A stretch of DNA of 64,000 nt from Bifidobacterium pluvialisilvae (lineage in GTDB: Bacteria; Actinomycetota; Actinomycetes; Actinomycetales; Bifidobacteriaceae). The stretch spans positions 1 to 64,000 of the forward strand of contig NZ_JAHBBI010000010.1 in assembly GCF_019331695.1 (NCBI RefSeq), written 5' to 3'. This document shows, one piece after another, positions 1-8,380 of this stretch. A model generated the notes under the pieces. The model saw only the letters and a program-made list of their open reading frames with translations, had not been told where the DNA came from and did not search any database. The position numbers and the translations under genes are program-made. The first letter of the stretch is position 1. Every line of letters starts with the position of its first letter.

Positions 1-136
1 GGCCCCCGCCGAGCCGGCTGCCGCCCCCGCCGCTCCGGCCTCCCCGGTGCCGCCGCACATGCAGACGATGGCCGCCCCCGCGGAGATGCCGCCGTCCATC
101 GAGCCCGTGCACAAGAAGGAGCGCATGCATGACTGA
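1..136 (+). CDS. 3' end of an unidentified protein with an Ala/Pro-rich tail (partial)
   Basis: An open frame enters from the window edge and stops with TGA at 134-136. The visible 45 or so residues are rich in alanine and proline and end in PVHKKERMHD. The stop overlaps the start of the aminopeptidase gene in the arrangement ATGACTGA, a typical translational-coupling overlap, which supports a real upstream gene in the same operon. No domain is visible in this fragment and I do not recognise it. Confidence 0.5.
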   Translation, partial: APAEPAAAPAAPASPVPPHMQTMAAPAEMPPSIEPVHKKERMHD

Positions 137-1496
137 CGCAACCGCAGCCGCCGCAACCGCCGCAACCACCGAGTTCGCATCCCTGTCCGAAAGCCGTCTC
201 GCCGACCTGCGTGAGCGTTTCGACGCCCGTGAGGCCAACCGCATCGCCATGAACGCGGTCACCGATTCCGGCATCGACAAGACCGCCCGCAATTTCGACC
301 GCGCCCGTTCGCTGCAGCGCCGGTTCTCCACCGTCGTCGACAACGGCAAGGTCACGTCGCAGGCGCGTTCCGGCCGCTGCTGGCTGTTCAGCTCGCTGAA
401 CGTGGCGCGTTTCGTGGCCAAGAAGAACCTCGGCGTCAAGGACTTCGAGTTCTCCCAGAGCTACGCCATGTACTACGACAAGCTCGAACGCGTGAACTAC
501 TTCCTGCAGGACGTGGCCGCGCTCGTCGCAGCCGGAGAGCCCGCCGACTCCCGTCTCATGCAGCATCTGCTGCACGACGTGATGGGCGACGGCGGCCAGT
601 GGACCATGGCCCTGAACGTGTACACCAAGTACGGCGCCGTGCCGAAGGACCTGTTCCCCGAGACCGCGTCCAGCCAGAACACCGGCCAGATGAACACGAA
701 CCTGCGTTCCGTGCTGCGTCAGGCTGTCGCCCGGCTGTATGAGGGCGCCGACGTCGAATCCACCGTGGCCGAGACGCTGGCCGCCGCGCACCGTGTGCTC
801 ACGATCCATCTGGGCACGCCGCCGACGAGCTTCGACTGGGAGTGGACCGACGACGAGGGCGACTTCCACCGCGTCGGCGAGATCACGCCCGTCGAGTTCT
901 GGAACCGCTACGTCGACGCCGGCCTTGAGGACTACGTCTGCCTGGTCGACGACCCGCGCAAGGAGCATCCGAAGGGCACGAAGATCGCCATCGAGCATCT
1001 TGGCAACGTCGTCGGCGGCACGCCCACCGAGTATCTCAACGTGCCGGTCGACTTCATGAAGGACTGCGCCCGCCGCATCATGGAGGAACAGGGCATTCCC
1101 GTCTGGTTCGGCGCGGACTGCCATCCGATGATGGACCGCACGAACGGCGCATGGGCCACCGACCTGTTCGAATACGGCCGCGTGTACGACTTCGACTTCG
1201 CGATGGACAAGGAGGAGCGTGTGCGCTTCGCCGATTCCGCGATGAACCATGCGATGGCGTTCGTCGGCGTCGATGTGGCCGACGACGGCACGACGACGCG
1301 GCGCTGGCGCGTGGAGAACTCGTGGGGCGACAAGATCGCCGACAAGGGCTACTTCACGATGAGCGACGACTGGTTCAGCGAGTTCGTCTACGAGGTTGCC
1401 GTCCCGAAGTCCTACCTGCCCAAGGAGTATCAGGAGGCCCTCGCCGCCCCCGCCATCGCCCTCCCCGCCTGGGATCCAATGGGAGCTTTGGCTTGA
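129..1496 (+). CDS. pepC: Aminopeptidase C (bleomycin hydrolase family, peptidase C1B)
   Basis: This is a cytosolic cysteine aminopeptidase that trims N-terminal residues from peptides. The 455-residue length matches the family. The papain-like triad is visible: Cys84 in SGRCWLFSS, His374 in MNHAMAF and Asn397 in VENSWGDK. The chosen ATG has AAGGAG 8 bases upstream and overlaps the stop of the preceding frame by 8 bases, so the two are probably co-transcribed. The N-terminus carries an Ala/Thr-rich stretch of about 15 residues that is likely disordered. The stop codon lies inside a perfect hairpin that probably serves as the terminator. Confidence 0.95.
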   Translation: MTDATAAAATAATTEFASLSESRLADLRERFDAREANRIAMNAVTDSGIDKTARNFDRARSLQRRFSTVVDNGKVTSQARSGRCWLFSSLNVARFVAKKNLGVKDFEFSQSYAMYYDKLERVNYFLQDVAALVAAGEPADSRLMQHLLHDVMGDGGQWTMALNVYTKYGAVPKDLFPETASSQNTGQMNTNLRSVLRQAVARLYEGADVESTVAETLAAAHRVLTIHLGTPPTSFDWEWTDDEGDFHRVGEITPVEFWNRYVDAGLEDYVCLVDDPRKEHPKGTKIAIEHLGNVVGGTPTEYLNVPVDFMKDCARRIMEEQGIPVWFGADCHPMMDRTNGAWATDLFEYGRVYDFDFAMDKEERVRFADSAMNHAMAFVGVDVADDGTTTRRWRVENSWGDKIADKGYFTMSDDWFSEFVYEVAVPKSYLPKEYQEALAAPAIALPAWDPMGALA

Positions 1497-1520
1497 CGGC
1501 AAAGCCGTCAAGCCAAAGCT
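1484..1520 (+). terminator. Perfect 17-bp hairpin at the end of pepC
   Basis: Arms 1484-1500 and 1504-1520 are exact reverse complements separated by AAA. The pepC stop codon (1494-1496) is inside the left arm. There is no clear U-run, only TAGAAAA after the stem, so termination efficiency is uncertain. Confidence 0.6.
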
Positions 1521-1532
1521 AGAAAACCGTTA

Positions 1533-1561
1533 AGCGCGACAGTCCAGTGGACTGTCGCGCT
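1533..1561. repeat. Perfect palindrome with ACAGTCC/GGACTGT core
   Basis: Fourteen bases on each side of a single central G are exact reverse complements (AGCGCGACAGTCCA and its complement). A close relative with the same ACAGTCC/GGACTGT core lies at 9724-9746. Both copies sit just upstream of a copy of the GTCATCCTGAGCG repeat family. Confidence 0.7.
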
Positions 1562-1573
1562 GTGGAGTGTTCT

Positions 1574-1852
1574 GTCATCCTGAGCGGAGGGCGCAGCCCG
1601 GAGTCGAAGGATCTTGTCCGTGCTATGGTAAAGATCCTTCGACTCGCTGCGCTCGCTCAGGATGACAACTGTGTGATTGCGCGCGTTTAGGATGACAACT
1701 GTGTGATTGCGCTCGCTCAGGATGACAACTGTGTGATTGCGCTCGCTCAGGATGACGACTGTGTGGTTGCGCTCGCTCAGGATGACGACCGTGTCGTGTG
1801 GTTGCGCTCGCTCAGGATACTGACCATGTGGCTGCGCGCGCTCGGAATAACG
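1574..1852. repeat. Repeat locus A: palindromic element with a right-hand 30-bp tandem tail
   Basis: The left arm, 1574-1615, starts GTCATCCTGAGCGG and ends GAGTCGAAGGATCTT. After a 15-base loop the right arm, 1631-1666, returns AAGATCCTTCGACTC and ends CTCAGGATGAC. Four 30-bp units follow at 1667-1696, 1697-1726, 1727-1756 and 1757-1786, each ending in AGGATGAC, then two decayed units to about 1852. This fills most of the pepC-prs gap (1497-1963). Because 30 is a multiple of 3 the tail stays open in one frame, but I do not consider it coding. Confidence 0.85.
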
Positions 1853-1902
1853 GAGTGCTCCAGGGGCGTCCTCGCTTCTGCCCAGTCACCCGACCCGATA
1901 CG

Positions 1903-1940
1903 CAACGAGGTCCGGCACCAAACGGTGCCGGACCTCGTTG
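1903..1940 (-). terminator. Terminator-like hairpin after prs
   Basis: A perfect 17-bp stem (1903-1919 with 1924-1940) around a 4-base loop lies 23 bases beyond the prs stop. No U-run follows on the minus strand. Confidence 0.65.
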
Positions 1941-1963
1941 TATATCGTCGTAAATCCGCGATT

Positions 1964-2977
1964 TTACGCGTACATGTTGCGTTCGCGCATGTCGGCGGGC
2001 AGTCCTTCGATGAGGTGCGTCACCGAATCGCTTTCGAACACGGAGCGGATGCCGGCGGCCAGCAGCGGCGCGATGGACAGCACGGTCACGCCGTCGAAGC
2101 GCTTCTCGGCGGGCACGGGCACGGTGTCGGTGAGGATGATCTCGCGGGCGCCGCAGTTCTTGAGTCGTTCGACGGCCGGGCCGGAGAGTAGTCCGTGGGT
2201 GGCGACGAGCGTCACGCTCTTGGCGCCGGCGCCGCGCAGCACCTTCACGGCCTCGCAGATGGTGCCGGCGGTGTCGATCATGTCGTCGACGACGATGCAG
2301 TCGCGGCCCTCGACGTCGCCGATGATGCCATGCGCCTCGGCATGGTTCGGACGCGTGATGTCGCGCGACTTGTGGATGAACGCCAGCGGACGGTTGTCGA
2401 GGCGGGCGGCCCAGCGTTCGGACACCTTGATGCGGCCGGCGTCGGGGGAGACGATGGTCACGTTGCCGAGCTCGCAGTGGTTGCGCACGTAGTCGATGAG
2501 GATCGGCATGGCGGTCAGGTGGTCGACGGGGTTGTCGAAGAAGCCCTGCTCCTGCGTGGCGTGCAGGTCGACGGTGATGATGCGGTCGGCGCCGGCGGTC
2601 TTGAACATGTCGAACATGAGGCGCGCGGTGATGGGTTCGCGGCCCTGGTGCTTCTTGTCCTGACGGGAGTAGCCGAAGAACGGCGCGACGACGGTGATGG
2701 AGCGGGCGGACGCGCGTTTGAGCGCGTCTATCATGATGAGCTGCTCCATGATCCACTTGTTGATGGGGTCGGTGTGGCTTTGGATGACGAACACGTCGGC
2801 GCCGCGCACGGGCTGCGTGAAGCGGATGTACATCTCGCCGTTCGCGAAGTCGTATGCCGTCGTAGGGAGAACGTCGATGCCCAGGCATTTCGCGATTTCC
2901 TCACCCAATTCCGGGTATGCCCGGCCGGTGACGATGGCGAGCTTCCTCTTCGGGGTTTCCTCCAGGACTGTGGACAT
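1964..2977 (-). CDS. prs: Ribose-phosphate pyrophosphokinase (PRPP synthetase)
   Basis: The enzyme makes 5-phosphoribosyl-1-pyrophosphate from ribose-5-phosphate and ATP for nucleotide, histidine and tryptophan synthesis. The 337 residues contain the class I signatures: the ATP loop around FFGYSRQDKK, the metal-site motif DLHATQEQGFF, VSPDAGRIK, and the PRPP-binding loop VVDDMIDTAGT. The ATG is preceded by AAAGGAG at a good distance. It is transcribed away from the DAHP synthase gene, and a minus-strand -10-like TACTAT lies at 3005-3010. It appears monocistronic and ends in a strong hairpin. Confidence 0.96.
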   Translation of the reverse strand: MSTVLEETPKRKLAIVTGRAYPELGEEIAKCLGIDVLPTTAYDFANGEMYIRFTQPVRGADVFVIQSHTDPINKWIMEQLIMIDALKRASARSITVVAPFFGYSRQDKKHQGREPITARLMFDMFKTAGADRIITVDLHATQEQGFFDNPVDHLTAMPILIDYVRNHCELGNVTIVSPDAGRIKVSERWAARLDNRPLAFIHKSRDITRPNHAEAHGIIGDVEGRDCIVVDDMIDTAGTICEAVKVLRGAGAKSVTLVATHGLLSGPAVERLKNCGAREIILTDTVPVPAEKRFDGVTVLSIAPLLAAGIRSVFESDSVTHLIEGLPADMRERNMYA

Positions 2978-3354
2978 GCGAGTTTCTCCTTTCGACCCTT
3001 GTCGATAGTAGTCGAAATCATGGGGTTTTCCTACCTGACAGCGTAGCGGTGTCGCGTCATGGAACGTTTGACGTGGCGCCAGTCATCACATGTTGTTGGA
3101 AAACGCCCCATAATCGTCCCGATATGTGGCGTCCGTCGGCAATAGTGAGACAATGAAGACGTCCCGACGTCGTCGTCGACGCCGTCTCCTCCGACGGTTC
3201 CGGAACGGGCATCGCACATCGGATTCGATGCAATCGAATGAGACAACACGGGGGAAAGTGGCGGGGACCTCGTATAGTGGGAGTTCGTCTCAGCGGTTGA
3301 GACGAGATACATGGCGACAGACCGTCGCATCATGCAGTGAAAGAGGTGAGAAAT
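2978..3354. promoter_or_regulatory. Divergent prs / DAHP synthase intergenic region with leader hairpin
   Basis: This 377-base gap holds no gene. On the plus strand a TATAGT -10-like box lies at 3273-3278. It is followed at 3285-3305 by an 8-bp perfect hairpin (TCGTCTCA, GCGGT loop, complement), which could be a leader structure or an operator next to the start site. On the minus strand TACTAT at 3005-3010 fits the prs -10. I see no Trp- or Phe-rich leader peptide. Confidence 0.4.
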
Positions 3355-4488
3355 ATGGCAGTGCTTCGTGGCCCCGACAGCAGCGAAGACGAACGGCGCA
3401 ATCTCTCGGAGCGCGCGGTTTTTCCCGAGACGATGGATGTGAACATCTATCAGCTTGATCCTATTCCGGCACCTCGCTCCTTTATCAGGGAGATTCCGCT
3501 CAGCGACAAGCAGCTCGAGCTGGTCCGCCGCTCGCGTCAGGAGATCCGCGACGTGCTCAACGGCCGCGACGACCGCCTGCTCGCCATCGTGGGCCCCTGC
3601 TCGATCCATGATCCGAAGGCCGCGCACGACTACGCGCAGCGTCTGGCCGAACTCAAGTACGAACTTCGTGACGACCTGGTGATCGTCATGCGCGTGTACT
3701 TCGAGAAGCCACGCACCACCATCGGATGGAAGGGCCTCATCAACGACCCCGACCTCGACGGCACGTTCAACATCCGCAAGGGCATGTTCATGGCGCGCAA
3801 GGTGCTTTCCGACGTGCTCGACCTCGGCGTGCCCGCCGCCACCGAATGGCTCGACCCCATCACGCCGCAGTACCTTTCCGACGCGATCAGCTGGGGCGCG
3901 ATCGGCGCGCGCAACACCGAAAGCCAGGTGCATCGCGAACTGGCCAGCGGCCTTTCGATGCCGGTCGGCTTCAAGAACTCCACCGACGGCTCCATCAAGG
4001 CGGCCGCCGACTCCTGCTACGCGTCCAGCTTCCAGCACCACTTCCTGTCCATCAACCTCGACGGCCACGTGATCGCCGCCGAGACGAAGGGCAACCCCGA
4101 CTGCCACCTGATTCTGCGCGGTTCGAGCCACGGCCCGAACTACGATCCCGAATCGGTGAAGGGCGCGCTCGAGGCGCTGAAGAAGTCGAAGGCGCCCGGT
4201 CCGAGCGAGGTCGGCCTGATCGTCGACGCCGCGCACGGCAACTGCGGCAAGGACGAGGTCGTCGAGGCCAAGGTCGTCGAGAACCTCGCCGAACGCATCG
4301 GCAATGGCGAGAAGGGCATCACCGGCATCATGATGGAAAGCTTCATCGAGGCCGGATCGCAGAAGCCCGCCCCGCTCGACCAGCTCGTGTACGGCAAGTC
4401 CGTCACCGACCGCTGCGTGCCGTGGGATCGCACCGACGAGCTGCTGCACACGCTCGCCGCCGCGGTCCGCAAGCGTCGCACGCTGTAG
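3355..4488 (+). CDS. 3-deoxy-7-phosphoheptulonate (DAHP) synthase, class I, copy 1
   Basis: The enzyme catalyses the first step of the shikimate pathway, condensing phosphoenolpyruvate with erythrose-4-phosphate. The 377 residues match the AroF/AroG/AroH family. Visible signatures are VGPCSIHDPKAA, MRVYFEKPRTTIGWKG, GARNTESQVHRELASGLSMP, LRGSSHGPNYD and MMESFIEAG. I chose the ATG at 3355 because AGAGGTGAG lies 5 bases upstream. A second paralogue lies at 8381-9565, and the N-terminal 45 residues differ most between the two. Having two copies usually means differential feedback control, but the inhibitor of each cannot be read from sequence. Confidence 0.95.
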   Translation: MAVLRGPDSSEDERRNLSERAVFPETMDVNIYQLDPIPAPRSFIREIPLSDKQLELVRRSRQEIRDVLNGRDDRLLAIVGPCSIHDPKAAHDYAQRLAELKYELRDDLVIVMRVYFEKPRTTIGWKGLINDPDLDGTFNIRKGMFMARKVLSDVLDLGVPAATEWLDPITPQYLSDAISWGAIGARNTESQVHRELASGLSMPVGFKNSTDGSIKAAADSCYASSFQHHFLSINLDGHVIAAETKGNPDCHLILRGSSHGPNYDPESVKGALEALKKSKAPGPSEVGLIVDAAHGNCGKDEVVEAKVVENLAERIGNGEKGITGIMMESFIEAGSQKPAPLDQLVYGKSVTDRCVPWDRTDELLHTLAAAVRKRRTL

Positions 4489-4498
4489 ACGGATTCCA

Positions 4499-4553
4499 GA
4501 GGGGAGTCGGTTGGCTGCGTACCAATCGGCTCCCCTCATGATTGAGGGGAGCC
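4499..4553 (+). terminator. Two overlapping, mutually exclusive hairpins after DAHP synthase 1
   Basis: The segment GGCTCCCCTC (4528-4537) can pair upstream with 4499-4514, giving a 16-bp stem with two G-U pairs. It can instead pair downstream with GAGGGGAGCC (4544-4553), giving an 11-bp perfect stem with a TGAT loop. It is probably a terminator; the choice of partner is unusual. Confidence 0.6.
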
Positions 4554-4570
4554 AAGTTGCTGAGACGTGT

Positions 4571-4851
4571 CGTCCTGAGTGGACGGCGTGTTCTGTGTCA
4601 TCCTGAACGGGCGGCTCTTCCTTTTGTCATCCTGAGCGAGCGCAGCGAGTCGAAGGATCTTTGACCACGATGTGTGCAAGATCCTTCGACTCCGGGCTTC
4701 ACCCTCCGCTCAGGATGACAGGTGAAGCGCTTCGCCCTCCGCTCAGGATGACAGGTGAGACGCTTCGCCCTCCGCTCAGGATGACAGGTGAGACGCTTCG
4801 CCCTCCGCTCAGGACGACGGGTGAGAGGCTTCGCCCTCCGCTCAGGACGAC
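4571..4851. repeat. Repeat locus B: palindromic element with 33-bp tandem tail
   Basis: Two degenerate left-arm starts (about 4571 and 4598) precede the core, which runs from GTCATCC at 4626 to GATGAC at 4719. Four 33-bp units follow at 4720-4752, 4753-4785, 4786-4818 and 4819-4851, each ending CTCAGGAYGAC. The unit filler (AGGTGARRCGCTTCGCCCTC) is shared within this locus and differs from that in loci A, C and D. It occupies most of the 4489-4987 gap; the remainder is the A/T-richer promoter side of the next gene. Confidence 0.85.
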
Positions 4852-4987
4852 AGGAGCATCCCGAGGGGAGTTGACGTGTGGTTGACGACTGGATAAAAAC
4901 ACGGAAAATGTTCGGTCGTTTTGGCGTTTCATGCGAAATAATGGTCGTGTATGGAATTTCTGCAACGATGCGGGGAAGGGAAAAGAC

Positions 4988-7867
4988 ATGGCCGATAGAA
5001 TCGTCGTCGTGACGGAAAGCAAGGCGCCGAAGCACCTGCGGATGAACGAGCGCGTGGCGCCCGTCGACTTGGAGCCGGACGTCGCGCCCGTACTCAAATG
5101 GGAGGTGCCGCTCGTCGACATCGGCACCGTGCAGGCCGCCGACGAGGCCACGGCCTTCAACGCCGTCGTCGCATACCAGGTGGTCGTCGCCTCCACATAC
5201 GACATCGCGGAATCCGGCATCGGCGACGTATGGGACTCCGGCCGCCGCGAAGGCAACGGCTTCGACGGCGTCACGCTCGACGAGGTCGCCATGCCGGCCA
5301 GCACCCGCTACTGGACGGCCGTGCGTGTCTGGCGCGGCACCGAGGACTCCAGCAAACCCACCGCATGGAGCGAGCCGATGACGTTCGGCACCGGCGCCGG
5401 CACGGCATGGCACGCCGAGCCGATCTGGGCCGACCCGCTCACCGCCAACGCCTACCGCACCCTCGACCTGCCCGAAAACGCCCTCGACGAAGCCGTGGAA
5501 TCCGACGCCGACGACCAGTTCGCCGCCAAGCCGCAGACCATGCAGTCGGAGCACAACTCCCAGGGCTGGGCGCTGATGCGCGGACGCATCAGCCTCGCAC
5601 GCAAGCCCATCCGCTGGGCCACGCTCAACGCCACCGGCGCCAGCGTCTGGCGGTCCCGTCAGTTCGTCTACCGCATGTGGCTCAACGGCCACTTCGTCGG
5701 CATCGGACCGACGTTCCCCATCGCCGGCGAAACACGATACGACGGCTTCGACGTCACCCGGTACCTCGTCCCCGGCCGCGACAACTTCATCGGCGTCATC
5801 GCCTACGCGCTCGAGGACCAGCGGTTCATGGCCCAGCTCGACGTCATGTACGAGGACGGCACGCTCGCCCACTTCGGCACCGACGACGAATGGCTCGCCA
5901 AGGTCGGCAACAACGTCTTCCTCGACTCGCCGTCCGTCGGATCGCACGTCTACGAACTGCCCGCGGAATACATCGACGCCGCGGAATACCCGCGCGGCAT
6001 GTCCGAGGTCGGCTACGACGACATCGCATGGGCCGGCGCCAAGGTCAAGCCCGCGTTCGACGAACTCAAGGCCGCGCCCATCGACAAGCCCGAACTGCAC
6101 GAATGGAAGGCCGTCGACAAATGGAAGACCGACGACGGCCGCCTCGTCCTCGACTTCGGGCGCGCCGTGGCCGGCGGCATCCGCATGGCCGCATACTCGT
6201 CCACGCCGACGAACCTCGTCATCCGCTACGGCGAAGTGCTCAACGACGACCGCACCGTCAAATACCGGCTGAGCGCCTACAACACGTATCAGGACGTCTG
6301 GCACTTCGAACCGAACAAGCTCAAGGTGCCGATCTCCGCACGCACATGGGGCCTGCGCGTGTTCCGCTACGTCGAGATCCTCTCTGGGGACGACGACGGC
6401 CTCATCGACACGCTGTACGACAGCGACACCGCCATCATGGCACGTTCGCTCATCTACCCGTTCCACGGCGACGCCAAGGGCTTCGACTCATCCGACGACA
6501 CCCTCAACCGCGTATGGAACCTGTGCCGCAGCACCATCGAAGGCCTGAACGTGAACATGTACGTCGACTCGTGGACGCGCGAACGCATTCCGTACGAGGC
6601 CGACGCATGGCTCCAGCAGCGCGCGCACCTGGCACTGGACGACGCGCCCGCCCTCGGCGAATACTCCATCAATTTCCTGCTCGCCAACCGCACCTGGCCC
6701 ACCGAATGGCCCATGTACCTGGTGCTCGCCGTATACAACGCGTGGGTGCAGACCGGCAACCTCAAGCAGGCGCGCGACCACTGGGACCAGATCGTCGCCA
6801 TGCTGCCCAACGGCTACATCGACGACACGACCGGGCTGATCGTCAAGGACCCGGGCGAAAGCAGCCACACCGACGGCGACCTCGTCGACTGGCCGCCCGC
6901 CGAACGCGACGGATTCGAATTCGGCCGCGTGAACACCGTCATCAACGCGCTCGCCGCCTACGCCTACCGGTGCGCGTCGCAGCTCGCACTGAAACTCGGC
7001 AAGGGCGAGGAGGGACGCCGGTACTTCCGCATCGCCACACGAATGAACAAGGCCATCAACGAACGGCTGTGGGACGAGGAGACCGGCGCCTACGTCGACG
7101 GGCTCGACACCGGCGCCGACGGCGCGCAGCTCGGCCACTGCTCCGAACACGCCTCCGCGTTCGTGCTCGCCGGATGCCGCGTGCCCGCCGAGCGCATCCC
7201 GCGCGTGGTGAGGTTCCTGCATGGCAAGGGCATGGCCTGCAGCGTGTACGTGGCCGCCATCCTGCTCGAAGGACTCTACAAGGCCGGCGCCGGCTCCTAC
7301 GCGAACGAGCTGATGGCCGCCACCGAAGGCGAACGCACCTGGCAGCACATGATCGACCAGGGCGCGGGCGCCACCATGGAGGCGTGGAGCCTGGACCTCA
7401 AGAGCAACACCACGTACTCGCATCCGTGGGCGTGCTCGCCGGCATACCTGCTGCCACGGTACATGGTGGGCGTGCACCCGCTGGAGCCGGGCTTCCGCGA
7501 GTTCGTCGTGGCGCCGCAGGGCGGTGCCGTGCGCGAAGCCAGCGCCATCGTGCCGACCGCCGTCGGACGGATCGAAGCCTCGTACAAGCTGCTCGGCGAC
7601 ACGATTCCCACGCCGGGAGACCAGCGCGTCGACGGCATCGAAATCACCGTGACCGTGCCGATCGGCACCACGGCCGACGTGATCGTGCCGCCGCTCACCG
7701 AAGGCAAAGGCGTGCTGACGCTCAACGGCGAGGAAGCCTCCGCGGGCGACGCCTCGCTGGGCATGCCCACCACCATCGCGCAGGGCAACTACCCCGAGGG
7801 CGCACGCCGCATCCACGGCCTGACCGCCGGCCACCACGTCATCGTCGCCAAGAGCGCAAACGCCTGA
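4988..7867 (+). CDS. GH78 family alpha-L-rhamnosidase-type glycoside hydrolase
   Basis: The 959-residue protein has the layout of bacterial GH78 enzymes: an N-terminal fibronectin-like region, jelly-roll modules, an (alpha/alpha)6 barrel and a C-terminal beta domain. Motifs seen are VLDFGRAVAGG, the YVDSWTRERIPYEADAW segment that matches the family D-x-R-x-R-x-x-x-x-x-D region, and GAGATMEAWS, which carries the presumed catalytic base Glu. There is no signal peptide, so it probably acts on imported rhamnosides. I chose the ATG at 4988, which follows a GGGAAGGGAAAAG purine run. It has no transporter or rhamnose catabolic gene beside it and is bracketed by repeat loci B and C. Substrate is inferred from family only. 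Confidence 0.85.
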   Translation: MADRIVVVTESKAPKHLRMNERVAPVDLEPDVAPVLKWEVPLVDIGTVQAADEATAFNAVVAYQVVVASTYDIAESGIGDVWDSGRREGNGFDGVTLDEVAMPASTRYWTAVRVWRGTEDSSKPTAWSEPMTFGTGAGTAWHAEPIWADPLTANAYRTLDLPENALDEAVESDADDQFAAKPQTMQSEHNSQGWALMRGRISLARKPIRWATLNATGASVWRSRQFVYRMWLNGHFVGIGPTFPIAGETRYDGFDVTRYLVPGRDNFIGVIAYALEDQRFMAQLDVMYEDGTLAHFGTDDEWLAKVGNNVFLDSPSVGSHVYELPAEYIDAAEYPRGMSEVGYDDIAWAGAKVKPAFDELKAAPIDKPELHEWKAVDKWKTDDGRLVLDFGRAVAGGIRMAAYSSTPTNLVIRYGEVLNDDRTVKYRLSAYNTYQDVWHFEPNKLKVPISARTWGLRVFRYVEILSGDDDGLIDTLYDSDTAIMARSLIYPFHGDAKGFDSSDDTLNRVWNLCRSTIEGLNVNMYVDSWTRERIPYEADAWLQQRAHLALDDAPALGEYSINFLLANRTWPTEWPMYLVLAVYNAWVQTGNLKQARDHWDQIVAMLPNGYIDDTTGLIVKDPGESSHTDGDLVDWPPAERDGFEFGRVNTVINALAAYAYRCASQLALKLGKGEEGRRYFRIATRMNKAINERLWDEETGAYVDGLDTGADGAQLGHCSEHASAFVLAGCRVPAERIPRVVRFLHGKGMACSVYVAAILLEGLYKAGAGSYANELMAATEGERTWQHMIDQGAGATMEAWSLDLKSNTTYSHPWACSPAYLLPRYMVGVHPLEPGFREFVVAPQGGAVREASAIVPTAVGRIEASYKLLGDTIPTPGDQRVDGIEITVTVPIGTTADVIVPPLTEGKGVLTLNGEEASAGDASLGMPTTIAQGNYPEGARRIHGLTAGHHVIVAKSANA

Positions 7868-7873
7868 CCACTC

Positions 7874-8246
7874 GTCATCCCGAGCGGAGGGCCGGCACCA
7901 ACTCTTGTCATCCTGAGCGGAGGGCCGACACCAACTCTTGTCATCCCGAGTGGAAGGCCGGCACCAACTCTTGTCATCCTGAGCGGAGGGCCGGCACCAA
8001 CTCTTGTCATCCTGAGCGGAGGGCGTAGCCCGGAGTCGAAGGATCTTGCACATACCGTGCTCAAAGATCCTTCGACTCCGCCGCAAGCGGCTTCGCTCAG
8101 GATGACAGTGGAAAATAAGCCGGCTTCGCTCAGGATGACAGTGGAGAATAAGCCGGCTTCGCTCAGGATGGATGACAGTGGAGAATAAGCCGGCTTCGCC
8201 CAGGATGGATGACAGTGGAGAATAAAGCGGCTTCGCCCAGGATGAC
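7874..8246. repeat. Repeat locus C: palindromic element expanded on both sides
   Basis: Four left-arm units of 33 bp (7874-7906, 7907-7939, 7940-7972, 7973-8005) precede the core, whose left arm starts at 8006 and whose right arm ends GATGAC at 8106. Four right-arm units follow at 8107-8139, 8140-8176, 8177-8213 and 8214-8246. The middle two are 37 bp because GATG is duplicated. Left and right fillers differ (CCGGCACCAACTCTT versus AGTGGARAATAAGCCGG). The rest of the 7868-8380 gap is the DAHP synthase 2 promoter region. Confidence 0.88.
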
Positions 8247-8380
8247 AGTGAGGTGCAGTCCGGCTGACAGGGTAGGACGGCCGAGGGGAGTGCTCCGCTA
8301 CGGAAGGAGACGGCACTACGGTCGTGCCGGCAACCCGTACAATGTGGGAGGACATTCGCATATGAGGAGACTGATTCGTC

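Noticed and set aside
1703-2191. Open frame of 162 codons with repeated ALAQDD-like peptides
   Set aside because: It arises from the 30-bp tandem units of repeat locus A, which stay in frame because 30 is a multiple of 3, and it runs into the prs gene on the opposite strand. There is no ribosome site.
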